Below are positions 11,702 to 20,511 of a stretch of DNA of 64,000 nucleotides, one piece after another. The stretch is from Zygaena filipendulae. Lineage: Eukaryota > Arthropoda > Insecta > Lepidoptera > Zygaenidae. The stretch lies in assembly GCA_907165275.2 (NCBI GenBank), contig OU015674.1:868001-932000 (forward strand), given 5' to 3'. The translations under genes were made by a program, and so were the position numbers. Position 1 is the stretch's first letter, and every line of letters begins with the position of its first letter. The notes under the pieces are model-generated. The model searched no databases and was not told the origin of the DNA. It was given only the letters and a program-made list of their open reading frames with translations.

Positions 11702-11885
11702 TGTTGTGAATTGGCATCTATTTAAAACCTGGCAACATCAAATTGTCAACCTGTTTAAAAAGATATTAAAATCTCTCTCTTTCCTCGGCGAAAGCTGAAT
11801 GGTGTGTTTTGTTTCAAGAACCTGTAATCCTTTTTCATCGAATATATAGACGAGATAATTCACGTCACATCGAATCCTTTAAATA

Positions 11886-12925
11886 ATGGCGACCGAGTCT
11901 GAGAAACTAACAAAGCTACGTTCAGTCGCCAGGCGACAATTCACCAAAATCGCTAACGCATTGGAAGCACAACATCAAGATGGAGAGCTGCAACACGAGG
12001 CCGCCGCCGTAATAAAGGTAAATTTAACGCGGCTAGACGAATTTCATGTTGAACTTCAAAAGCTCGACGATAAAATAAAAACATTAATCATCAACGCCGA
12101 AGACTTCGACGAAAAAGTGTACGAAAATGAGGTCGAAGAAGCCGGCAAATATAAAAGCAGATGGCTGCTGATGAAAAACAAGTTCACGGTTCAAGAGGAA
12201 AAGCCGAAACCCGTGTCATCTTCAAAGTTAAGATTACCAAAAATTGAAATTCCAAAATTTGATGGAAAAATAAAAAATTGGTTACCCTTCTGGGGCCAAT
12301 TTAAAAAAAAATCCATATGGACAGACAATTAAATAAAGAAGATAAGTTCACGAACTTAATACAAGCCATGATTCCGGGCTCTGAGGCAGAATCATTAGTA
12401 AATAGTTACCCTATATCCGAAGAAAACTATGAGAAGTGCATCGAACACCTTAAAACACGTTTCGCCAGGGATGAACTACTCATACAAGTCTATGTAAGAG
12501 AGCTGCTGACTTTAGTTCTTCAGAAAGATAAAATAGAGATATCAACCCTTTTCGATAGACTTGCTAATTTGAGAGCCCTAGAAACTCTTGGTGTCACCGA
12601 CAAACATGCTGCATTCCTACTTTTATTAGTGGAGTCTGCTCTTCCCCTTGAGCTGCTGATAGCATGGGAAAGAATGGGAGATCATGATCCAAGAATGGAA
12701 GTGGAGCTAAAGAATATATTGAAATTCTTACAAAAGGAAGTCCAAAGTGAACAAAGAATAAAAATGGCTCAAGACAGCTTCAATAGTAATACCGAGGTCA
12801 GGAATCCAATAAATAAGGAGCAACCACAAGAGCCAACGGCAACAAACTTGTTAACTATCAAGGGTAAAAAGACAGAAAACGATATGTGTATATGGTGCAA
12901 TAAATCAAACCACAGCAGATATTGA
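11886..12925 (+). pseudogene. BEL/Pao gag with frameshift
   Basis: The ATG at 11886 opens MATESEKLTKLRSVARRQFT, a coiled-coil-like N-terminus with charged heptads. It continues to 'LPKIEIPKFDGKIKNWLPFW', the DUF1759 signature of BEL gag (usual form 'LP.I.L..F.G....W..F'). A frameshift in the A-run at about 12304-12312 moves the rest into the frame of 12317-12925 ('YEKCIEHLKTRFARDELLIQ', then the start of a zinc knuckle CIWCNKSNH). It ends at the junction of the internal deletion. The predicted primer-binding site TGGCGACCG starts at 11887, overlapping the gag ATG. Confidence 0.8.
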
Positions 12926-13220
12926 TGTAATTGACGCCACAAATTTAAATAATAGACTACAATACTTACAAGCTTTACGAGAACAGTTCAGACAAAGATT
13001 CAAATCGGAATACCTGTCATTTCTGGTTCAAAAAGGTAAGGAAAAGGAAGACTGTTTAGCTGTAGGAGATATCGTTCTAGTAGAGACAGAGGAAAAGACA
13101 GTGAAATGGCTCCTAGGATTAATATTAGAACTAATACAAGGTAACGACGGAGTAAAAAGAACTGCGAGAGTCAAAACGTCGACGGGCGTCAAAGTACATT
13201 ACAGAGGCTCAATAAATTAG
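12926..13220 (+). pseudogene. BEL/Pao integrase C-terminal fragment (DUF5641)
   Basis: The frame from about 12929 reads 'LNNRLQYLQALREQFRQRF', then 'EYLSFLV', 'LAVGDIVLVE' and 'WLLGLILELIQGNDGVKRTA', ending 'RVKTSTG...RG' before a stop near 13218. This is the tail of BEL integrase, which follows the DDE core and ends with the chromodomain-like 'V.V.T..G...R' strand. Here it is fused almost directly to gag by deletion of several kilobases. Sequence 13221-13720 is non-coding leader to the right LTR, with a purine tract (gaggtctggagga) at 13708-13720. Confidence 0.75.
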
Positions 13221-13879
13221 AGGTAAGTACGACCTTGTCTAGCACACAGCATCAGGAGACGCCCGCGGTGACACCAATAAAGCGTCTAGTGGATACTGAA
13301 CCACGACGAGAGGATGCGGATGTTGAATCATCTAATCCACATCAAATCACTCGTTGTGGTTGTAGGGTCAACTTACCCAGTAAGTATAAGTTATATTTAT
13401 AATGAAACCCATTTCCACGAAAACTGAGGAAACTGCCAATTTTACTAAATGTTTTGATTTTAATTTTACTTTTAATTCGTGTTCTTAAAATTGTCAGTTC
13501 AGAGTGTAGAATTGTATTAGCTTTACAAATATTATTATTTAAGTAGTAAATAAGGTGTGCAGGTAACAAAGATTAAACATGTAGACCTGTCTTAATATAA
13601 GTTATTGGTTAAGAGACAGTGTCACAGACTAAGTTTGTGAAAGTACTGTTCGCAAATGTGAATTTCTTTTTCTTGGTCTGGAGCTCAGAAGAATAAGTTA
13701 TTCTTCTGAGGTCTGGAGGATGTTGTGAATTGGCAACTATTTAAAACCTGGCAACACCAAATTGTCAACCTGTTTAAAAATATATTAAAATCTCTCTCTT
13801 GGCACGGCGAAAGCTGAACGGTGTGTTTTGTTTCAAGAACCTGTAATCCTTTTTCATCGAATATATAGACGAGATAATT

Positions 13880-14203
13880 GGCTACTTGACAAAAAATTTT
13901 TTTTTAGTCCGTCGTGTAGATTAGTAAAAAATATTGGACACGTATTTTTTCTTTTTTTACGTACTCAAAAAATAACAGAGATACATTGAGTTGAAATTTC
14001 GCGTGACGTCACAATTCTGTGCGGTTTGTATGGCGCTTATAATGAATATTGACGTCACGAGTCCCCCACCCTAAACTTTAATGCGCTTTATCTATGTTCA
14101 TTTTCATTAAATTGAAAAAGCAAAAAATACGTGTCTATTATTTTTTTATTTTCTAACTGACGGACTAATTAGAATTTTGATATTCATACCTCGGAGAATA
14201 CCC
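13880..14203. mobile_element. 324-bp MITE in the BEL-1 right LTR
   Basis: AATT flanks both sides (13876-13879 and 14204-14207) and is single in the intact left LTR, which marks it as a target duplication. The ends are GGCTACTTG and GAATACCC. Both arms carry near-terminal 'agtccgtc'/'gacggact' and 'gacacgtatttttt'/'aaaaaatacgtgtc' in inverted order. A second copy of this family is at 40610-45942, split by an insertion. No coding capacity. Confidence 0.8.
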
Positions 14204-14228
14204 AATTCACGTCACATCGAATCCTTTA

Positions 14229-14470
14229 GTCGAAAAGCCTAAAAACAAGAACGGACATTCAGACATCTCACAACCCAGGAAACCACACATCTGGACACTA
14301 GGCATCCCTGTACCATTCCCAACAGAACTAAATCAATTTGTCAATAGTAGCTGGGCTTAGGTTGCTCAGACAGATTCCTAGGTTATCAGACCCTCAAAAC
14401 ATCGAATCATGCAGCAAAGCACAGGATCCCCCGAAGGCAGTAAGAGTGGAAAAGGGCTACTCAGGGGTGA
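14229..14470 (+). other. copia gag stub, then leader of the N sequence
   Basis: 14229-14262 reads EKPKNKNG in frame with the copia B gag across the BEL-1 insertion. From about 14263 to 14408 I recognise nothing. At 14409 an ATG opens a short frame (MQQSTGSPEGSK at its start) that leads toward the N frame but is out of phase with it across the C-run at 14472-14477. The stretch may be the 5' untranslated part of a viral mRNA. Confidence 0.4.
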
Positions 14471-14494
14471 GCCCCCCGGCCAGACATCACTGAC

Positions 14495-15742
14495 TTGCTC
14501 CCCTCTCATCTTCGACGGGAACTGAGGTCTAAGGATATGAGAATGGTGTCTTCTGCCACTGTCCTGGACCCCTCAACTACCGATGGAAAAAATAAGATTG
14601 CGGTTCGTCCAGACCGAGTTGTCCCGAAGACCATCACAGTGTATAGTTTCGGGAGGGAGATGTACGACAGAGCGGATCATGCGGCACTTGCGTGTGGAAC
14701 CGTGGTTGATGCCTTCCTAGCTGAACCTGTGGGAGTGGAGGAAGCCATTAGGCTCTACATTCAATCTCTTGTGTTGTGTATGGGGTCAAGTGTCATAACT
14801 GATGCAGGTCTTCCTGCGGCTCTTCGGAAGAGCGGATATGTGCTAGAGGTAGTCACAGAGGACCCCACTGACCGAGTAGCAATGGCTAGCCTGAGAGAGG
14901 GGGAGGAGTGCGCATTGGGGAATGACACCTTTGGCCTCAATGATGTGGATGACCCCCATACGATTATGAAGGCGTATTGTGCCACTATTCTGCTCCTGTG
15001 CGGGAAATACCTTACGGAGGCATCAGTGAAAACTTGGACAGAGAGAAGAGTCCGAGGGCTAGCTGCAAGCATGGGAGTTATTATCAGCGTTGGAAAGGTT
15101 GTGCCGCTGAATCTTGAGACAGCGCAGAGTATTTACCAATGCATGAGCTTACACCAGGAAGTTAGAGCGAAAACTGTGCGCATCTTGCTGGGGGTTTCGG
15201 GAGGAGGTGGTGCTCGGTCTGAGTTGGCGGGTGCAATGTTAAACCTCCTATCGTGGAGTGAGATGAACCATATTCGCATGGTGCAAGAGTATATATTTGA
15301 GCGCTTCCCAGAACTTTTGGCCATGAGGGAGCTCCAGGGATCATGTCACGGTGTCCTGACGGAGGCCTGGCGATACCTTGGAACTCTTGACGAAGCTGAA
15401 CGACCATTTGCTAAGCTCCTCTATAATCCCCAGCAAACGAAGGCATTACAGCGAGATAGATTTATCCTTATTACAGACGCGGCATACGCTGTAGGGAGTT
15501 ATCTAAACCAATCCTTTGCAAACTATCAGGGGAGTGGATCCAGCCATCTCTCTGGAGTGATCAAGGATAATGTTCGGAAGTATCTCGAGAGTGTAAGTAA
15601 GGCCGATCTAGCACTTGTAGGTGCATCCCAGTTTGCGACGATTGATGATCGTGTGATATCCAGCATTGATGCAGCAAAGAAGCTGTATGACACTGAGCTG
15701 CAGGCAATAGAGGCCGACCTAGCTGATTCGGCTAGGGAATAA
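14495..15742 (+). CDS. Mononegavirales-like nucleoprotein, endogenous viral copy 1
   Basis: The open frame is over 400 codons without a stop, first in-frame ATG at 14537 and stop at 15740-15742. The frame is open back to a TGA at 14468, and a better start at 14409 is separated by a likely one-base change in a C-run. Predicted features: mostly helical, 'ASVKTWTERRVRGLAASMG', 'AWRYLGTLDEAERPFAKLLY', 'NQSFANYQGSGSSHL' and 'LVGASQFATIDDRVISSI'. The general plan (about 400 aa, helical, conserved aromatic C-terminal half) fits nucleoproteins of nyamivirus/bornavirus-like negative-strand RNA viruses, which coat viral RNA. It is much more GC-rich than its surroundings. No polymerase or glycoprotein is adjacent. 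The family call is from memory of motifs and could be wrong at family level. Confidence 0.6.
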   Translation: MLPSHLRRELRSKDMRMVSSATVLDPSTTDGKNKIAVRPDRVVPKTITVYSFGREMYDRADHAALACGTVVDAFLAEPVGVEEAIRLYIQSLVLCMGSSVITDAGLPAALRKSGYVLEVVTEDPTDRVAMASLREGEECALGNDTFGLNDVDDPHTIMKAYCATILLLCGKYLTEASVKTWTERRVRGLAASMGVIISVGKVVPLNLETAQSIYQCMSLHQEVRAKTVRILLGVSGGGGARSELAGAMLNLLSWSEMNHIRMVQEYIFERFPELLAMRELQGSCHGVLTEAWRYLGTLDEAERPFAKLLYNPQQTKALQRDRFILITDAAYAVGSYLNQSFANYQGSGSSHLSGVIKDNVRKYLESVSKADLALVGASQFATIDDRVISSIDAAKKLYDTELQAIEADLADSARE

Positions 15743-16084
15743 TGTCCTGAGGCTGGCCATGCAATACGGCAGAAGAGGAGGAACCAAATATCATAGTATA
15801 AGGGAACGGATATCCCACCAACATGCGGGTAGCTCGCCCCGCTAAGACTGTTTACTTGAGTGCTCCGTGATTTATTTTATTTATGAAAGCAAAATAAACA
15901 AATATCAGTATAAAACTTTGATAATATTATGCAACAAACAAATACGCAAATAGATACGTTAAAATTAAGCAGATAAACTATGTCACATTGAAGTTTTTGG
16001 TGAAGACATCGCACCTGTCAACCTATCAAGATACATCTACCGTGAGTGTCTTGGCTTTTACCGAATTTGTTAATTGTGGTCGGG
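15743..16084 (+). other. junction between N sequence and LINE 5' region
   Basis: GC-content falls sharply near 15860, after 'ttgagtgctccgtgattt', which is the probable boundary between the viral-like part and the LINE 5' untranslated region. No poly(A) tract lies at the junction. The same sequence is present at 18237-18578. Confidence 0.4.
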
Positions 16085-16852
16085 ATGAGACTTTGCTTAG
16101 CATGCGATCAGCAAATCAGCATAGCTGAACTGCTAAACTGCAGTCAGTGCGCGGGAAAATACCACTATAAATGTGTAAACATAAGCAAAACAACATACAC
16201 CAGCCAATTACATAACTTAGAACGAAAGTGGGTTTGCCCCGAATGCAATAGAATAGCAAAACGGCCCCCTAAAACTAATGACACTCCTGTTCGCAACCGG
16301 TTATTAGAACTCGACTTGACCAACATGTCGATTGACGACCAAATTTACGCCGATCAGAGCATATCAGGCAATACCGAAACTACTGAATCTCCGACAGCGC
16401 AATCTCCCGGTAAGAGCCAGCGAAACGTGATCGACCCGAAAGAAAAATGTAATATTATCGAGCAGCTAAGCGAATTACTTGACAGGAAACTAGAAGACAC
16501 AAAACATTCAATCCTATCTGAAATATCTTCGATAAAATCTTCATTACAGAACGAAATTACCCATGCAATCAAAAATATTAAGAAAGAAATTGTTCAGCAC
16601 AACATGGCAGTAAACAAAGAGCAAGACCAAATAAAAGTAAATATTGAAGAAATGAACAAAAAGATCACGAATATCGAATCGGAAAACTCACGTTTAAAAC
16701 AGGAAATATTAGACCTAAAAACCAATAAAATGCACCTTGCTAGAGCAACAAACGACTGCGACTTTTCTAAAAAAAATTCGTACTATATGGTCTCCAAGAA
16801 CACTATAACGAAAAGTATGAAGAATCTGAAAATGAGCTCCATGACAAAATAG
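16085..16852 (+). pseudogene. LINE ORF1 with PHD finger, truncated first copy
   Basis: I use ATG 16085 (MRLCLACDQQISIAELLNCS). The C4-H-C3 pattern CLAC, CSQC, HYKC, CPEC is a PHD-type zinc finger, known at the N-terminus of ORF1 in some CR1/Jockey-group retrotransposons. A long coiled coil follows (about residues 120-225). A one-base shift in the A-run at 16769-16777 ends the frame at 16852; the nucleic-acid-binding part 'FVLYGLQEHYNEKYEESENE' continues in another frame. The copy is cut off at 16995 by the tandem duplication. ORF1 would be the RNA-binding partner of the retrotransposon. Confidence 0.7.
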
Positions 16853-17030
16853 TGCAAATTTTCCAAGAACTATTAAAAATTGACTTGACCGGATATGTCG
16901 AAGATTTGAAGAGAAAAGAGAGGAAAACGAGGATACCGAAAACCGTTGATCGTCGAACTAATAAGCAAAAAGATGACAAAATACATATTGCGGATCCTCT
17001 CATCTTCGACGGGAACTGAGGTCTAAGGAT

Positions 17031-18236
17031 ATGAGAATGGTGTCTTCTGCCACTGTCCTGGACCCCTCAACTACCGATGGAAAAAATAAGATTGCGGTTC
17101 GTCCAGACCGAGTTGTCCCGAAGACCATCACAGTGTATAGTTTCGGGAGGGAGATGTACGACAGAGCGGATCATGCGGCACTTGCGTGTGGAACCGTGGT
17201 TGATGCCTTCCTAGCTGAACCTGTGGGAGTGGAGGAAGCCATTAGGCTCTACATTCAATCTCTTGTGTTGTGTATGGGGTCAAGTGTCATAACTGATGCA
17301 GGTCTTCCTGCGGCTCTTCGGAAGAGCGGATATGTGCTAGAGGTAGTCACAGAGGACCCCACTGACCGAGTAGCAATGGCTAGCCTGAGAGAGGGGGAGG
17401 AGTGCGCATTGGGGAATGACACCTTTGGCCTCAATGATGTGGATGACCCCCATACGATTATGAAGGCGTATTGTGCCACTATTCTGCTCCTGTGCGGGAA
17501 ATACCTTACGGAGGCATCAGTGAAAACTTGGACAGAGAGAAGAGTCCGAGGGCTAGCTGCAAGCATGGGAGTTATTATCAGCGTTGGAAAGGTTGTGCCG
17601 CTGAATCTTGAGACAGCGCAGAGTATTTACCAATGCATGAGCTTACACCAGGAAGTTAGAGCGAAAACTGTGCGCATCTTGCTGGGGGTTTCGGGAGGAG
17701 GTGGTGCTCGGTCTGAGTTGGCGGGTGCAATGTTAAACCTCCTATCGTGGAGTGAGATGAACCATATTCGCATGGTGCAAGAGTATATATTTGAGCGCTT
17801 CCCAGAACTTTTGGCCATGAGGGAGCTCCAGGGATCATGTCACGGTGTCCTGACGGAGGCCTGGCGATACCTTGGAACTCTTGACGAAGCTGAACGACCA
17901 TTTGCTAAGCTCCTCTATAATCCCCAGCAAACGAAGGCATTACAGCGAGATAGATTTATCCTTATTACAGACGCGGCATACGCTGTAGGGAGTTATCTAA
18001 ACCAATCCTTTGCAAACTATCAGGGGAGTGGATCCAGCCATCTCTCTGGAGTGATCAAGGATAATGTTCGGAAGTATCTCGAGAGTGTAAGTAAGGCCGA
18101 TCTAGCACTTGTAGGTGCATCCCAGTTTGCGACGATTGATGATCGTGTGATATCCAGCATTGATGCAGCAAAGAAGCTGTATGACACTGAGCTGCAGGCA
18201 ATAGAGGCCGACCTAGCTGATTCGGCTAGGGAATAA
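17031..18236 (+). CDS. Mononegavirales-like nucleoprotein, endogenous viral copy 2
   Basis: This 401-codon frame from ATG 17031 is identical in translation to copy 1 from its ATG 14537. It lacks the upstream 14409-14501 part because the duplication begins at 14502. Its promoter context is the inside of a LINE ORF1, so expression from a native start is doubtful. Two identical open copies say the duplication is recent; by themselves they do not show selection. Confidence 0.6.
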   Translation: MRMVSSATVLDPSTTDGKNKIAVRPDRVVPKTITVYSFGREMYDRADHAALACGTVVDAFLAEPVGVEEAIRLYIQSLVLCMGSSVITDAGLPAALRKSGYVLEVVTEDPTDRVAMASLREGEECALGNDTFGLNDVDDPHTIMKAYCATILLLCGKYLTEASVKTWTERRVRGLAASMGVIISVGKVVPLNLETAQSIYQCMSLHQEVRAKTVRILLGVSGGGGARSELAGAMLNLLSWSEMNHIRMVQEYIFERFPELLAMRELQGSCHGVLTEAWRYLGTLDEAERPFAKLLYNPQQTKALQRDRFILITDAAYAVGSYLNQSFANYQGSGSSHLSGVIKDNVRKYLESVSKADLALVGASQFATIDDRVISSIDAAKKLYDTELQAIEADLADSARE

Positions 18237-18578
18237 TGTCCTGAGGCTCGCCATGCAATACGGCAGAAGAGGAGGAACCAAATATCATAGTATAAGGGAA
18301 CGGATATCCCACCAACATGCGGGTAGCTCGCCCCGCTAAGACTGTTTACTTGAGTGCTCCGTGATTTATTTTATTTATGAAAGCAAAATAAACAAATATC
18401 AGTATAAAACTTTGATAATATTATGCAACAAACAAATACGCAAATAGATACGTTAAAATTAAGCAGATAAACTATGTCACATTGAAGTTTTTGGTGAAGA
18501 CATCGCACCTGTCAACCTATCAAGATACATCTACCGTGAGTGTCTTGGCTTTTACCGAATTTGTTAATTGTGGTCGGG

Positions 18579-19730
18579 ATGAGACTTTGCTTAGCATGCG
18601 ATCAGCAAATCAGCATAGCTGAACTGCTAAACTGCAGTCAGTGCGCGGGAAAATACCACTATAAATGTGTAAACATAAGCAAAACAACATACACCAGCCA
18701 ATTACATAACTTAGAACGAAAGTGGGTTTGCCCCGAATGCAATAGAATAGCAAAACGGCCCCCTAAAACTAATGACACTCCTGTTCGCAACCGGTTATTA
18801 GAACTCGACTTGACCAACATGTCGATTGACGACCAAATTTACGCCGATCAGAGCATATCAGGCAATACCGAAACTACTGAATCTCCGACAGCGCAATCTC
18901 CCGGTAAGAGCCAGCGAAACGTGATCGACCCGAAAGAAAAATGTAATATTATCGAGCAGCTAAGCGAATTACTTGACAGGAAACTAGAAGACACAAAACA
19001 TTCAATCCTATCTGAAATATCTTCGATAAAATCTTCATTACAGAACGAAATTACCCATGCAATCAAAAATATTAAGAAAGAAATTGTTCAGCACAACATG
19101 GCAGTAAACAAAGAGCAAGACCAAATAAAAGTAAATATTGAAGAAATGAACAAAAAGATCACGAATATCGAATCGGAAAACTCACGTTTAAAACAGGAAA
19201 TATTAGACCTAAAAACCAATAAAATGCACCTTGCTAGAGCAACAAACGACTGCGACTTTTCTAAAAAAAATTCGTACTATATGGTCTCCAAGAACACTAT
19301 AACGAAAAGTATGAAGAATCTGAAAATGAGCTCCATGACAAAATAGTGCAAATTTTCCAAGAACTATTAAAAATTGACTTGACCGGATATGTCGAAGATT
19401 TGAAGAGAAAAGAGAGGAAAACGAGGATACCGAAAACCGTTGATCGTCGAACTAATAAGCAAAAAGATGACAAAATACATATTGCGGAACTCTAACTACT
19501 TCAGAAGAACAGGACTAGCCATATCACCATATTTAGACGAAGAAGCAATGCATGAGCGCAAAAACTACAAAAAGTACTACTCGGGGAGCGAAAAAAAGGA
19601 AGACACGCCGTCATACGCAACAATAAACTATACATAGAAGGAAAAGAATACAAAGACGTGCGTGAAATAGTGAAGGAAGACAAGAACCAAAAATGTACAC
19701 AAAAAAATGCTTTAAGCGAATCATTACCAG
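18579..19730 (+). pseudogene. LINE ORF1, second copy running into its C-terminus
   Basis: It has the same PHD finger and coiled coil as the first copy, with the main frame stopping at 19346. After the A-run frameshift the conserved ORF1 core continues, then another frame change near 19420 gives 'LISKKMTKYILRNSNYFRR' and 'TGLAISPYLDEEA' (19440-19637). This is the RRM-like/C-terminal block found in LINE ORF1 proteins. The final part runs toward the ORF2 start at 19731. At least two frameshifts make it non-functional. Confidence 0.7.
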
Positions 19731-20254
19731 ATGCCAACGAAGATGAACAACGGAATAATCGGACCTTTCGCCCCATACTTTAATATACTTTTACAGAACT
19801 GTCAAAGCATAAAAAATAAATCACACATACTCGAAAGTCTATTAGAGCAAACACATTACCAAGTAGTTTGCTTAACGGAGACCTGGATAACTGAAGATCA
19901 AAAAGATATGATAACAATAGGCGGCTACGTTTTTGGTGCGGCCTATTATCGGCGAGAGCACAGGGGGGGTGGGGTAGCTATCTTGTTAAAACAAGGCGTC
20001 CAATACACCGAACGGCAAGACATCGCAGACCTGTCTGTAGAACACACTGTAGAATGTTGTGCTCTAGAGTTAAATTTTGGTATAATTATTGTTAATATCT
20101 ACAGAGCTAACCGCAATAAAGATATATTTTTCAACTTCCTTAACAATCTGTTGGCCAAACTTAAATGCAAAATTCATAAACACATAATAATTACGGGAGA
20201 TTTCAATATTAATCCATTGATAAAATCAAATGATAACCAAAATCTAATCAATAC
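19731..20254 (+). pseudogene. LINE ORF2 endonuclease, first part
   Basis: Apurinic-like endonuclease (EEP) motifs appear in order: 'LLQNCQSIKNK', 'VVCLTETWI' (catalytic Glu), 'RGGGVAILLK' and 'HIIITGDFNINPL'. The enzyme nicks target DNA so that reverse transcription can start. At 20255 the frame enters a BEL LTR inserted in the opposite orientation. The remaining motifs are found 8.1 kb further on at 28373. Confidence 0.85.
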
Positions 20255-20511
20255 TGTTGAGGACGGCGGCCAGGAATAAAAAGACTAATACTAAGAAAAA
20301 ACAATAGCGCGGGGTAGGTATTTGTGGCGAGCGTTGGAAGCTAACTGACCAAATTTTATAATGCAACCGTCACACATTAATATTAAGCACTGCTACCCAC
20401 ATGATAACAATATAAAAATATTTAGTTACATAGTTTATAAAACAACGTATATATTAATTAATTAAGTGTGATTTTATGTTTCAGGTGCTTGGCAGTGGCG
20501 CGTCCTCAACA
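20255..20511 (-). repeat. BEL-2 3' LTR
   Basis: It has perfect short terminal inverted repeats TGTTGAGGA/TCCTCAACA. The adjacent sequence at 20512-20525, read on the minus strand, gives a purine-rich tract (gggcggaggc), a plausible plus-strand primer. The integrase frame ends inside this LTR at 20481. Confidence 0.95.

Larger units (their letters stand above)
11702..14228 (+). mobile_element. BEL/Pao retrotransposon BEL-1, internally deleted
   Basis: LTRs start TGTTGTGAATTGGC at 11702 and 13721 and share 'ggcgaaagctgaa' through 'cgaatccttta'. The left LTR ends near 11881. The right one is 13721-13879 plus 14208-14228, split by a MITE. Inside are only a DUF1759-type gag, a zinc knuckle and the extreme C-terminus of integrase. 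Protease, RT, RNase H and the integrase core are missing. Flanks TATAG (11697-11701) and TTTAG (14225-14229) could be a target duplication with one change, but the right boundary is ambiguous by a few bases. Confidence 0.8.
14502..19489 (+). repeat. 2,494-bp tandem duplication (N sequence plus LINE ORF1)
   Basis: 14502-16995 is repeated at 16996-19489, both in the same orientation. Copies look identical except for at least one change (ctgaggctGgcc at 15757 against ctgaggctCgcc at 18251). The first copy breaks LINE ORF1 at 16995 (gcgga|tcctctc); the second continues into the rest of ORF1 (gcgga|actctaac). No repeat is evident at the breakpoints beyond one or two bases. Either a very recent duplication or an assembly artefact. 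Confidence 0.9.

Noticed and set aside
14761..15407. Minus-strand frames of 60-100 codons opposite N (14761-15072, 15133-15407, repeated at 17255-17901)
   Set aside because: They are shadows of the open GC-rich N frame, with no domain, and are duplicated only because N is.
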